A DNA stretch of 20,388 nucleotides from FEN-1322 sp041663425 (lineage in GTDB: Bacteria > Omnitrophota > Gorgyraeia > 2-01-FULL-45-10): positions 1 through 20,388 of the forward strand of contig JBAYMS010000029.1 in NCBI GenBank assembly GCA_041663425.1, written 5' to 3'. The notes beneath the pieces are model-generated. The model was given only the letters and a program-made list of their open reading frames with translations. It ran no database searches and was not told the DNA's origin. A program made the position numbers and the translations under genes. This document shows, in pieces, positions 7,983 to 15,280 of the stretch. The first letter of the stretch is position 1; every line of letters begins with the position of its first letter.

Positions 7983-8819
7983 TTATTTTATTTTATCCAG
8001 TGCGTCGTCGAGCTCTTTCACTGCGCGCTCATATTCGTCTTTTTTGGGCGATATCCCGTGCCATTCGGCTTTATTTTCTACGAATGAAACACCTTTCCCT
8101 TTTACTGTATGAGCTATTATTACAGTAGGCTTGCCCTTAGTTTGTTCGGCCTTATCCAGCGCATTCATCAGCTGCTCAATATCGTGTCCGTCAGTTTCTA
8201 TCGCATTCCATCCAAAGTCGATCCATTTATGAACATATGGGCCCATATCTTTTATATCACAGCAAAACCCGTCTATCTGTAGTTTATTAAAATCTATTAT
8301 CGCGCATATACTATCAAGTTTATAATGCGAAGATGTCATGGCAGCTTCCCATACCTGGCCTTCATTCGTCTCTCCGTCACCCATGAGGCAATATATTCTG
8401 GTGCCGGTTTTATCAAGGCGTGATGCCAAAGCTATGCCGTTAGCTATCGACAGCCCCTGGCCAAGCGATCCGCTGGATACCTCAACTCCTGCCAGGCCTT
8501 TCTGAGGATGCCCCTGCAATTGGCTTCCAAGTTTACGAAGCGTCCATAATTTGTCTTTAGAAAAATATCCCTGATCGGCCAAAACTGCATAAAGAGCAGG
8601 GCATGCATGCCCTTTCGAGAGCAGAAACCTGTCTCGCCCGTTCCAGTCAGGATTCTTCGGATCATGTTTCATTTTATAGTAATATAAAGATATTAATATT
8701 TCGACTATTGAAAGACTGCCTCCCGTATGACCCGATCCTGCAATGGTAAGCATCTTCAGTATGTCTTTTCTGATCTCTACAGCTTTTTTCTTAAGCTCTT
8801 TTACATCTGGTCTATTCAT
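7983..8819 (-). CDS. Transketolase, N-terminal subunit
   Basis: This 278-residue protein is the thiamine-diphosphate-binding half of a split transketolase of the pentose phosphate pathway. It has GSGHTGGSLSIVE near residues 28-40, LLSKGHACPALYA, GHPQKG, SSGSLGQGLS and the diphosphate/Mg motif GDGETNEGQVWEA (147-159) closed by IDFNKLQ with Asn at 178. The length is that of a stand-alone N-terminal subunit, not a truncated full enzyme. Its ATG overlaps the stop of the upstream TPR gene by 4 bases (ATGA). The C-terminal subunit is not next to it, as it usually is, but follows after two unrelated genes. Confidence 0.94.
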   Translation of the reverse strand: MNRPDVKELKKKAVEIRKDILKMLTIAGSGHTGGSLSIVEILISLYYYKMKHDPKNPDWNGRDRFLLSKGHACPALYAVLADQGYFSKDKLWTLRKLGSQLQGHPQKGLAGVEVSSGSLGQGLSIANGIALASRLDKTGTRIYCLMGDGETNEGQVWEAAMTSSHYKLDSICAIIDFNKLQIDGFCCDIKDMGPYVHKWIDFGWNAIETDGHDIEQLMNALDKAEQTKGKPTVIIAHTVKGKGVSFVENKAEWHGISPKKDEYERAVKELDDALDKIK

Positions 8820-9694
8820 CTATTCATCTTCTTTCTGACTGTCTCTAAATGGTCCCTTATTTCAGGTTCGTCGGGTGCAAGCTGAACTGCCCGCTCAAGC
8901 TCTTTGAGAGCTTCCGCCGTCTGCCCTTTCATAAAATAAGCCCATCCGAGCGAATCGACATAAGCGCCGTTTTCCGGATCTATTTCGAGCGCATTTTTTA
9001 TGAGCTTCACAGCCTCGTCCAGATTTTGTCCGGATTCGGCGAACATATATCCTAAATAATTATAAGCTTCCGCAAATTCAGGATCAGCTTTTATAGCCTG
9101 CTTAAAATTCTTTATAGCGGCCGCCCTGTTATTCATCTTATCACACAGAGCGCCTATATAAAAATATATTGCCGGGTCATCGTTCTTACGCTGCAGAGCA
9201 GCATTGTAAAACTTTAATGCCTTGGGATAATCTTTTTGTAACTCATATAGCATTCCCAGTCCCATGTAAGCTTCAATAAGATCGGGGGCAACACGTATAA
9301 TTTCCGAATATTCTTTTCTGGCGTCTTCAATTTTACCCTGTGCCATAAAGGCAAGGGCCATAAGGAACCGCGGTTTCAGGTCTTGCGGATCGAGAGACCG
9401 TGCTAATTTAAGCTCACCGATCGCTTCTTCGCTTTTACCGGTAAGGATATAATCTGCTGCAAGGCGTGTATGGGTATAACTTACATCGGGTTCCAGCGAT
9501 ACAGCTTGGCGATACTCACGTATCGCATCTTCAATTTTCTCTTCGTTATCATAAATAATGCCCATGGTGTAATGGGCCAGTGATTTTGAGGCGGAGCGGC
9601 CCCTTGCAGATACATCTGTTATTCCGTCTGCACCAGTAGTAATCCCGGTCAGAAAGGTAACAAAAACTGCAAGGGGTATTAAAATTTTCCGCAT
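8816..9694 (-). CDS. Exported TPR-repeat protein
   Basis: The 292-residue protein starts with a basic end plus a hydrophobic stretch (MRKILIPLAVFVTFLTG), a likely signal peptide ending near residue 22. About seven tetratricopeptide repeats follow, from about residue 37 to 280, with clear units such as AEAYNYLGYMFAESG and GAYVDSLGWAYFMKG. It is probably a periplasmic or membrane-attached scaffold for protein-protein contacts; no enzyme domain is seen. I chose the ATG at 9694 because it lies 1 base after the stop of the 29-residue gene and begins the signal peptide. The frame is open back to 9796, but that stretch is the other gene read out of frame. It overlaps the transketolase N-subunit start by 4 bases. 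Confidence 0.85.
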   Translation of the reverse strand: MRKILIPLAVFVTFLTGITTGADGITDVSARGRSASKSLAHYTMGIIYDNEEKIEDAIREYRQAVSLEPDVSYTHTRLAADYILTGKSEEAIGELKLARSLDPQDLKPRFLMALAFMAQGKIEDARKEYSEIIRVAPDLIEAYMGLGMLYELQKDYPKALKFYNAALQRKNDDPAIYFYIGALCDKMNNRAAAIKNFKQAIKADPEFAEAYNYLGYMFAESGQNLDEAVKLIKNALEIDPENGAYVDSLGWAYFMKGQTAEALKELERAVQLAPDEPEIRDHLETVRKKMNR

Positions 9695-9695
9695 C

Positions 9696-9785
9696 CTATT
9701 TCTTCTTGTGGCGATCTCTTCGCATCCGTTTCTTCCTCTTATGCTTCGCCATCTTTGCCCGTTTTCTTTTGCGACCGCATGGCAT
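9696..9785 (-). CDS. AURKAIP1/COX24-type small basic ribosome-associated protein
   Basis: A complete 29-residue frame runs from ATG (9785) to TAG (9696). It starts MPCGRKRKRAKMAKHK and ends RRDRHKKK, with about two thirds Lys, Arg or His. From memory this closely resembles the very short AURKAIP1/COX24-domain proteins found in Bacteroidota and related groups (pattern M-P-x-G-x-KRKR-x-K-M-x-x-HKRKKR), thought to sit on the small ribosomal subunit. The ribosome site is GGAGGTGAT, nearly a perfect complement of the 16S rRNA tail, 6 bases from the ATG, and it is the strongest Shine-Dalgarno that I noticed in the window. It overlaps a longer spurious reading of the TPR gene, which begins 1 base after its stop. 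Confidence 0.88.
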   Translation of the reverse strand: MPCGRKRKRAKMAKHKRKKRMRRDRHKKK

Positions 9786-9800
9786 AAAGTTATCACCTCC

Positions 9801-9831
9801 CGATTTGCTGCAATTTTATTCTGGCAAATCG
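9801..9831 (-). promoter_or_regulatory. Perfect 8-bp inverted repeat abutting the Shine-Dalgarno of the 29-residue gene
   Basis: On the minus strand CGATTTGC and GCAAATCG are exact inverse complements separated by 15 bases, and the second arm is followed directly by GGAGGTGAT, the ribosome site of the small basic protein. As RNA this would form a stem ending at the ribosome site, so translational control is possible; it could also be an operator. There is no U tract after the stem, so it is not a standard terminator. Confidence 0.5.
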
Positions 9832-9881
9832 TCCCGCGCTACTGCTATCTATACCCCGGAGCGAAGGACTACTACATTCGA

Positions 9882-10766
9882 TTAATAAATAACTTTATTC
9901 AGCGGATACTCAATAATACCCTGAGCACCGGCTCTTTTTAATTGCGGAATCAGATACTTAACGGTTTTCTCATCAATGATAGTATCCACATCTGCCCACT
10001 TAGGGTCAGAAAGTTCTGAGATGGTCGGATTCTGCATAGCCGGCAGAAGACCAAGAACCGATTTAAGGTCTTTCTTTAAAACATTCATCTTCAGCCCTAC
10101 CTTCTCTTCGGCCAGTATAGCGCCTTTGAGGAGAAGGGCGAGGTTCTCTATCTTGTTCCGCTTCCACGAATCAGTCCAGCTTTTTTTGTTGGCTATTAAT
10201 TGCGTTGTCGACTGACAGACCGTAACCACTTCTCTGAGTTTATTTGCCCTGAGGCTTGAACCGGTCTCAGTAACTTCAACTATGGCGTCAACTCCGACGG
10301 CAGCTTTAACTTCCGTAGCGCCCCAGCTAAATTCAACATTTGCCTTAACGCCGTTCTTCTTAAGGTATTTTTTTGTAACATTGACGAGTTCCGTAGCCAC
10401 TCTCTTGCCATTCAGGTCTTTAACTTTCTTTATCTTGGATGCTTCAGGAACTGCCAGGACCCACCTTACTGGACGCATGCTCTGTTTTGCGTAAATAAGC
10501 TCTGCCACTCTTACAACATTAGACGAATTTTCAAGGATCCAGTCGTTACCTGTAAGGCCCACGTCGAGGATGCCATCCTCCACATAACGGGACATCTCCT
10601 GCGCACGGAAAAGTATCACCTCTATTTCGTCATCATCGATCGATGGAAAATAAGACCTCTCTCTTATGCCTATATTAAATCCTGCTTTTTTAAACATCCT
10701 TGTAGTGGCTTCCTGAAGGCTTCCCTTAGGTATGCCAAGCTTTAATTTCATGGATTTGTCTTTCAC
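9882..10766 (-). CDS. hisG: ATP phosphoribosyltransferase, long form
   Basis: HisG joins ATP and PRPP in the first, feedback-controlled step of histidine synthesis in the cytoplasm. The 294-residue length and a C-terminal ACT-like domain (about 218-290, including GLLPAMQNPTISEL) mark the long HisG(L) form that works without HisZ. The start region reads LKLGIPKGSLQEAT; the PRPP loop is VDAIVEVTETGSSLRAN (about 159-175). The first codon is a GTG (10766) with AAGGA a few bases upstream; the ATG five codons later lacks a well-spaced ribosome site. No other his genes are near. It is the first gene after the promoter at 10828-10856 and leads the housekeeping block. Confidence 0.95.
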   Translation of the reverse strand: MKDKSMKLKLGIPKGSLQEATTRMFKKAGFNIGIRERSYFPSIDDDEIEVILFRAQEMSRYVEDGILDVGLTGNDWILENSSNVVRVAELIYAKQSMRPVRWVLAVPEASKIKKVKDLNGKRVATELVNVTKKYLKKNGVKANVEFSWGATEVKAAVGVDAIVEVTETGSSLRANKLREVVTVCQSTTQLIANKKSWTDSWKRNKIENLALLLKGAILAEEKVGLKMNVLKKDLKSVLGLLPAMQNPTISELSDPKWADVDTIIDEKTVKYLIPQLKRAGAQGIIEYPLNKVIY

Positions 10767-10827
10767 TTTATCCTTCCTTCTTCGCTTGTATATAGTTTAA
10801 ATATTTCTCATTTTCTTATATCATATG

Positions 10828-10856
10828 ATTTTACATAATATAATTACAAAAGTCAA
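10828..10856 (-). promoter_or_regulatory. Sigma70-type promoter of the hisG block
   Basis: On the minus strand TTGACT (10856-10851) and TAAAAT (10833-10828) are separated by exactly 17 bases, in the 137-bp AT-rich gap between the coiled-coil gene and hisG. The hisG GTG is about 60 bases downstream of the -10. Confidence 0.7.
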
Positions 10857-10868
10857 TCCTTCGATAAA

Positions 10869-10886
10869 CTCAGGTTTTATACTGAG
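10869..10886 (-). terminator. Weak stem-loop after the secretin operon (possible terminator or REP-like unit)
   Basis: CTCAG and CTGAG form a 5-bp stem with an 8-base loop, followed on the minus strand by TTTAT. It sits between the end of the coiled-coil gene and the hisG promoter, the right place for a terminator, but the stem is short and AT-poor T tracts are lacking. The flanking CCTTCGATAAACTCAG resembles a short repeat common in many genomes. Confidence 0.25.
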
Positions 10887-10903
10887 CATGGCAGAAACAT
10901 CAT

Positions 10904-11440
10904 CTATTGGGATTTTTGGTCTACTACAACGGTTCCCAACGAAACGCCTTCTTTCTCAATAGTTTCCCTGGCTTTCTTATCTGTTTCCTCTTTAGTTTTA
11001 ACGTCATTCTCAAGCTGGGATTTTATATTCTGATATTCTTCATTAGCTTTGGCAAGCTTTTTGACAATTTCGCCTTTTAGCGTCTTCTCACTCTCAAGCT
11101 TCGCTTTCATTGCCCTGACTTCACTTTGGCGGGATTTAAGCTTAAACATGTTGGCAGTATTTGCCCTGCGCTCATCGTCCAGACGCTGTGTCATCTCAGC
11201 TATCGTATCTTCCTGAGCCTTCAGCCTGGTCTTAAGCTCGACCGTAAGAGCATCCGCTTCTTTAAGTTTCGAACTCAACTCGTGATTTTCGCTCGTCACT
11301 TCATTTAACTTCTTCTGCACAATTATCTTTTTGCCTTTTTCGCTCTCCTCCATTACATAAAATGCCACAGTAGAATAAAGAAGGATGAAACACGCTACGG
11401 ACAAAGAGATCAATACTATCCTGCCGCTATCCTTGTTCAT
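10904..11440 (-). CDS. Membrane-anchored coiled-coil protein, function unknown
   Basis: The 178-residue protein has one N-terminal transmembrane helix (about 8-30, GRIVLISLSVACFILLYSTV) and then a long, highly charged helix from about 35 to 165 with heptad-like spacing, so it should form a coiled-coil rod on one side of the inner membrane, most simply in the periplasm. I do not recognise a family. The ATG is 10 bases after the secretin stop, with AGGAG overlapping that end, so it is the last gene of the secretin operon. Position suggests a structural or assembly role with the secretin or pseudopilus, but nothing in the sequence proves it. Confidence 0.82.
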   Translation of the reverse strand: MNKDSGRIVLISLSVACFILLYSTVAFYVMEESEKGKKIIVQKKLNEVTSENHELSSKLKEADALTVELKTRLKAQEDTIAEMTQRLDDERRANTANMFKLKSRQSEVRAMKAKLESEKTLKGEIVKKLAKANEEYQNIKSQLENDVKTKEETDKKARETIEKEGVSLGTVVVDQKSQ

Positions 11441-11450
11441 TAATGGTCTC

Positions 11451-13436
11451 CTATTGTTCGTTAGAAATTTCTATACTAAAACGTTTATTACCCGTTCCCA
11501 TATCTTTAGTGAAAGCTGGAAACGGCGCCGCTTTATTAACAGCATTCACAGCCGGTTCTTCAAGAACCGGGTTTGTCGATTTCACAACGCTCGGAACTCC
11601 TACAATCTCGCCCCGCGGTGACAACACAAACGTTACTTTAACTGTTCCTTTCGTAGAAACACCTTTGGTGGCCTTAGGCAATATTGCATTATTCATTATA
11701 TTAGTCTTAACCGCATAAAAATAATCGTCCTGCGTCTTAACTTCTATTTTTTCCGCCGGCGTTTTCCCCGTTTCGGCATTGTCCGAGGCTTTTGGTTTTT
11801 TAAATAAACCCGGATCCATTTTATAATCGTTCCTTCTCTCAAAGGCCGGTTTTTCGTCAGTAGTAAAGCCGCCTTTGTCTATCGGATAAGTCTTTGGCTG
11901 CTCCAGCATATCATATTCACCTGTCACGATATGCGGAGTTAAAAATACTACCAGCTCCTGTTTCACCACCTGCTTTACCGTCCTTCTGAAAGCCTGGCCT
12001 GCTACCGGTATGTCTCCCAAATAAGGTATTTTATCAACCGTGTTTGTCCTCTGATCTTTTATAAGACCTCCGATTATTATCGTGGTCCCATCTTTAACAG
12101 TAACACTGGTTTCAGCCTGCGTTGTGGTAACTATCGGTACCGTAGTCGCCGGAGAGCCGTAAGTATAATTGCTCGTAGAGGAACTCACTTCCGGTTTTAT
12201 CTTCATCGTAATAAAGCCGTCTTTGTTAATGGTAGGGGTGACATACAATTTCACACCTATATCTATGAATGTAAGGTTCGTTGCAGTTGTTGCCAGACCT
12301 GTAGTCTGAGTAACGGTGTTGGTAGCATATGGCTGGGACGTGCCGACTAAGATCTTCGCTTCCTGATTATTAAGCGCTGTTATCCTGGGGCTGGACAGAA
12401 GATCCGTATCGCCTATGGTTTTTAAAACCTGTATCATAACCGACCAGTCTGAGCTGCCAAGCGCGCCAATAACGATCTGCGCTCCCGGAGGTCCGAATGC
12501 ATTTTGCGCAGCGAGCTGAAAAGCGCTCGACAGATTCATGTCTTTCATTACTGTGCCCACTTTTTGTATGACAGACGTCCAATCAACCCCTAATTTAAAA
12601 TTATCGTCGAGGGTTATCTGCACTATCTTAGCCTCTATAAGGACTTGCTGTAATTTATCGTCAAAAGCCGTTACCAGAACCTGCATCTCTATCATTTTTC
12701 TTTCGAGATCCGTGATAGCGACTTTGTTGGTCCGCTCATCTATCTGGATAGACCCGACACCTTTTGTAAGAACCTCCGACAATTTTGTTTTAATATCTGC
12801 GGCTTTGGCATATTGCAGCTCAAAAACTTTTGTGACCGTCGGCATATCCAGACTACCTATCGCCGCGCCTATGCGCTCTATCGTCTGAGGAGAATCGATC
12901 ACGACTATAGTGTTGGAGCCGTCATCCACGACTATTTTACCTATCTTAGTCTTCATCTGCGTCACTGCTTTACTAATTTCGCTCGCTTTTGCATATCTCA
13001 AATGAAAAGTTTTTACATCTTTTCTGTCTCCATATTTTTCTCCGTATATCGCCTCATATTCACGCTGCGCCATAACATATATAATATCGCCGCGCCTGTC
13101 ATACGCTAAACTATTGGCGGCAAGTATTATTTCAAACGCGTCCATTATATTTACGCTTTTTAAAAATATGGTGACCCGCCCTTTCACATCATTAGACAAA
13201 ACGATGTTAAGGTTGCCTTTTGTGGCCAACATCTTTATTACTTCGACTATATCCATACCTTTAAGGTCGAGGGAAATTTTATCCGAGCCGCCTACTTGCG
13301 GCATAGGACTATTGGCGCCTGATGATAACATCGCTGCTGAGTCCATCTGAATGTCGCCCTGAGCAGAAGAAATATTGCCGGTCAGGGAAATAATAGTAAA
13401 AACAATAATAATTAAACTTGAAATTACTCTCTTCAT
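11451..13436 (-). CDS. gspD: GspD/PilQ-family secretin with a C-terminal TonB-C-like domain
   Basis: Secretins form the outer-membrane channel of type II secretion and type IV pili. The 661-residue protein has a signal peptide (1-26), an N0/STN-like domain (about 52-125, LDLKGMDIVEVIKMLA), two N1-type modules (about 140-200 and 202-262, each opening with (H/Q)LRYAKA- or LQYAKA-like sequence) and the secretin core (about 263-505) with VKDGTTIIIGGLIKD and the end VKQELVVFLTPHIV. A linker follows, and then about 570-660 resembles the TonB C-terminal fold: KGTVKVTFVLSPRGEIVG, KSTNPVLEEPAVNAV, AAPFPAF. GGAGG precedes the ATG. The genes just upstream (ExeA- and GspC-like) fit. I cannot separate GspD from PilQ by sequence alone; the pseudopilin operon favours GspD. 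Confidence 0.93.
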   Translation of the reverse strand: MKRVISSLIIIVFTIISLTGNISSAQGDIQMDSAAMLSSGANSPMPQVGGSDKISLDLKGMDIVEVIKMLATKGNLNIVLSNDVKGRVTIFLKSVNIMDAFEIILAANSLAYDRRGDIIYVMAQREYEAIYGEKYGDRKDVKTFHLRYAKASEISKAVTQMKTKIGKIVVDDGSNTIVVIDSPQTIERIGAAIGSLDMPTVTKVFELQYAKAADIKTKLSEVLTKGVGSIQIDERTNKVAITDLERKMIEMQVLVTAFDDKLQQVLIEAKIVQITLDDNFKLGVDWTSVIQKVGTVMKDMNLSSAFQLAAQNAFGPPGAQIVIGALGSSDWSVMIQVLKTIGDTDLLSSPRITALNNQEAKILVGTSQPYATNTVTQTTGLATTATNLTFIDIGVKLYVTPTINKDGFITMKIKPEVSSSTSNYTYGSPATTVPIVTTTQAETSVTVKDGTTIIIGGLIKDQRTNTVDKIPYLGDIPVAGQAFRRTVKQVVKQELVVFLTPHIVTGEYDMLEQPKTYPIDKGGFTTDEKPAFERRNDYKMDPGLFKKPKASDNAETGKTPAEKIEVKTQDDYFYAVKTNIMNNAILPKATKGVSTKGTVKVTFVLSPRGEIVGVPSVVKSTNPVLEEPAVNAVNKAAPFPAFTKDMGTGNKRFSIEISNEQ

Positions 13437-13461
13437 AAAAGCCTCCGTTTTGCCTGCCTCA

Positions 13462-14196
13462 CTATAAAAACAGTGTTATTTTTTTACCGTCGTAATCCAG
13501 CGACACTTTATCATTCGTTATCTCTTCGACAACATACCCGTCGAACGACTGTCCTTTATTCAGATAATAAGTCTTCTGTGATTTTTTATCCTCTATGATG
13601 GCCTGAGGATTACTGCCCGCGATTATCCCGACAAGCCCTACATTGGGCAATTCATCTGACGGCGAGACACTATCTCCTACTTCAGAAGCACCTTGAGACT
13701 TGCCAAATACAGATTTATTGGCAACCGAGTCAGAATAAGACGAGTAATCTTTTATTACAACCGCATTTTTTGACTCCGCCGATATAGGCCTCTCCGACTG
13801 ACCGCTGCCGGAACCTGCAACTATAGACTGGACATTCTTATATGGACGGACAAATATAAGATCAATGACAAAATATAAGGAAAGGACGCCTAAAGCTATG
13901 ATAAGGTATCTATTCGCGAGCTTAAGCCTCGACGGTTCAAATACTTTGCTTTTAAATACTTCACTTTTAAGTATGCCTGATATGCGCTCTTCCGCCTTTG
14001 AGCCGAAAGTGTCGGCCGGCTTTTTCTCCGGCTCTTTCAGCAATTCGGCGTCAGAAGTTTTTGACTGGTTCTTGCGGGAAATCTCCGGCATTGGTTTTTC
14101 GAAAACATTATCCTGAGGCTGTATCGAAGATGACGGCTTTTTATTTTTTATGAGATTAAGCAGCTTTTCTTCGGGCGAAAAATCTTTTTTCTTCAT
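13462..14196 (-). CDS. GspC-like inner-membrane linker protein
   Basis: The 244-residue protein has a long, polar, probably disordered cytoplasmic part (1-90), one transmembrane helix (about 96-115, NRYLIIALGVLSLYFVIDLI), a Ser-rich periplasmic linker and a small C-terminal beta domain (about 184-244) reading LVGIIAGSNPQAIIEDK, then YYLNKGQ and DKVSLDYDGKKITLFL. That last part matches the GspC homology-region fold (also found in PilP), which docks onto the secretin N domains. It has no PDZ domain, unlike many GspC proteins. The start directly follows the stop of the ExeA-like ATPase, and the secretin gene follows 25 bases after its end. PilP is the main alternative name. Confidence 0.75.
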   Translation of the reverse strand: MKKKDFSPEEKLLNLIKNKKPSSSIQPQDNVFEKPMPEISRKNQSKTSDAELLKEPEKKPADTFGSKAEERISGILKSEVFKSKVFEPSRLKLANRYLIIALGVLSLYFVIDLIFVRPYKNVQSIVAGSGSGQSERPISAESKNAVVIKDYSSYSDSVANKSVFGKSQGASEVGDSVSPSDELPNVGLVGIIAGSNPQAIIEDKKSQKTYYLNKGQSFDGYVVEEITNDKVSLDYDGKKITLFL

Positions 14197-15012
14197 TTAT
14201 ATTATCTCTCTGTCAATTACTCTGGACACTAATGCACTGTCGACTATCGACTTATCGTGCATTACCAGCGCCTCCAGCGCGTTATGGCAAACTATCGATG
14301 TTTTGCGCGGATAGCCCTGAGTGTAGTCAAATATACGCTCTATAGCTTCGTCTGTAAATATCTTTCTTGACGGATCGAGCCCTGCTTCGATAAGCCTGAA
14401 CTCTATCATCTCTTTCGTCTCTTCCATGTCGAGCGGATTTATTATATACTTAAGAGATATCCTGTCAAAAAAGTTCTTTATCTTCTTTATCCTTGGCAAA
14501 AGCTCCATCTGCGAAACCATGACAAGCTGCAGCAATTTATACTCGTTAGTCTCGTAATTAAGCAGGGTTCTCAATATTTCGAGGAAGGGCGTTGAAAGTT
14601 TCTGACATTCATCTATAAGAAGGACGACCGTTTTTTTCTCGTCCACACCTTTTTTAAAAAGGTATTTCTGAATCTCCTCTCTGTAATCAAGAGTCGAACG
14701 CGTATCGGGTTTTATACCAAACATCTTTGCCAGGCTTGTAAGGAACTGAAATTCTGATTTATATGTGGGGTCGAGCACTATATGAAAGATATAATCTTCG
14801 TCGTTGGCAAATATCTGCAGTAGTGCGCGCGACATCGTGGTCTTACCGATGCCTACATCGCCAAGTATTACGCTTAAACCCCTTTTAAGCCTTATCGCTA
14901 TTTCAAGTCTCTGTATTGCGGTGGAATGAGCTGAAGAATGATAAAAAAATGCCGGATCTGGACTGGTCGAAAACGGTTCCCTGGTCAATCCAAGAGCTTC
15001 GTAGTAACTCAT
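14197..15012 (-). CDS. ExeA/GspA-like AAA+ ATPase
   Basis: The 271-residue protein is an AAA+ ATPase of the ExeA/GspA group. It opens with YYEALGLTREPFSTSPDP, the classic start of this group, then Walker A GDVGIGKT (51-58), Walker B VVLLIDECQKL (129-139), a sensor-like strand LQLVMVSQ (161-168) and the lid region. In Aeromonas ExeA, ATP hydrolysis supports insertion of the secretin through peptidoglycan. That protein is twice as long, with a transmembrane helix and a peptidoglycan-binding domain; both are absent here, so this is a soluble cytoplasmic form. Its ATG overlaps the MerR stop by 4 bases (ATGA), and the GspC-like gene follows with no gap. Confidence 0.9.
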   Translation of the reverse strand: MSYYEALGLTREPFSTSPDPAFFYHSSAHSTAIQRLEIAIRLKRGLSVILGDVGIGKTTMSRALLQIFANDEDYIFHIVLDPTYKSEFQFLTSLAKMFGIKPDTRSTLDYREEIQKYLFKKGVDEKKTVVLLIDECQKLSTPFLEILRTLLNYETNEYKLLQLVMVSQMELLPRIKKIKNFFDRISLKYIINPLDMEETKEMIEFRLIEAGLDPSRKIFTDEAIERIFDYTQGYPRKTSIVCHNALEALVMHDKSIVDSALVSRVIDREII

Positions 15013-15251
15013 ACCTCGGCCACTCCGATTACTATATCATGGATCTTTTTTAAAGGCACCTTTTCCCGCCTAAGCGCTATGATCCTCTGCAACGCTTCCA
15101 AGGTAGAGTCGTCAAAATATCTAAAATTAGTCTCCTGACTTCTGGATATCTCTTTAACAAGTCCCAATTTAAGGTAGTATTTGATCGTATAGACAGATAG
15201 GCCCGAAAGGCGGGATAGGTCTTTAATTAAATATATGTTTTTTTCGTCCAT
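15009..15251 (-). CDS. Small MerR-family transcriptional regulator
   Basis: The 80-residue protein is almost only a MerR winged helix-turn-helix: YLIKDLSRLSGLSVYTIKYY (helix-turn-helix), LGLVKE, then NFRYFDDSTLEALQRIIALR and the typical end VPLKKIHDIV. There is no effector-binding domain, no Cys pattern for metals, and hardly any dimerisation helix. I chose the ATG at 15251. The frame is open to 15323, but that extension would translate the promoter and both palindromes. It is the first gene of the secretin operon and overlaps the ATPase start by 4 bases. With palindromes on its own promoter, autoregulation is likely; whether it represses or activates cannot be read from the sequence. Confidence 0.88.
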   Translation of the reverse strand: MDEKNIYLIKDLSRLSGLSVYTIKYYLKLGLVKEISRSQETNFRYFDDSTLEALQRIIALRREKVPLKKIHDIVIGVAEV

Positions 15252-15254
15252 AAT

Positions 15255-15272
15255 ACTCTCTAAGTAGAGAGT
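15255..15272. promoter_or_regulatory. Operator palindrome 1 (18 bp, perfect)
   Basis: ACTCTCTAAGTAGAGAGT is a perfect dyad with 8-base arms around AG. It ends 3 bases before the MerR ATG. It shares the arms of a second palindrome 26 bp away (centre to centre), as expected for paired binding sites of one dimeric regulator on the same DNA region. Confidence 0.72.
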
Positions 15273-15280
15273 GATGTAGC

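Noticed and set aside
8444..8665. Second minus-strand frame inside the transketolase N subunit
   Set aside because: It overlaps conserved transketolase motifs in another frame and has no features of its own.
4274..8819. Transketolase as a broken pseudogene
   Set aside because: Both parts have proper starts, full-length domains and intact catalytic motifs, as in known two-subunit transketolases.
9695..9796. N-terminal extension of the TPR protein to 9796
   Set aside because: It is the 29-residue basic gene read in another frame; the signal peptide starts at 9694, one base after that gene's stop.
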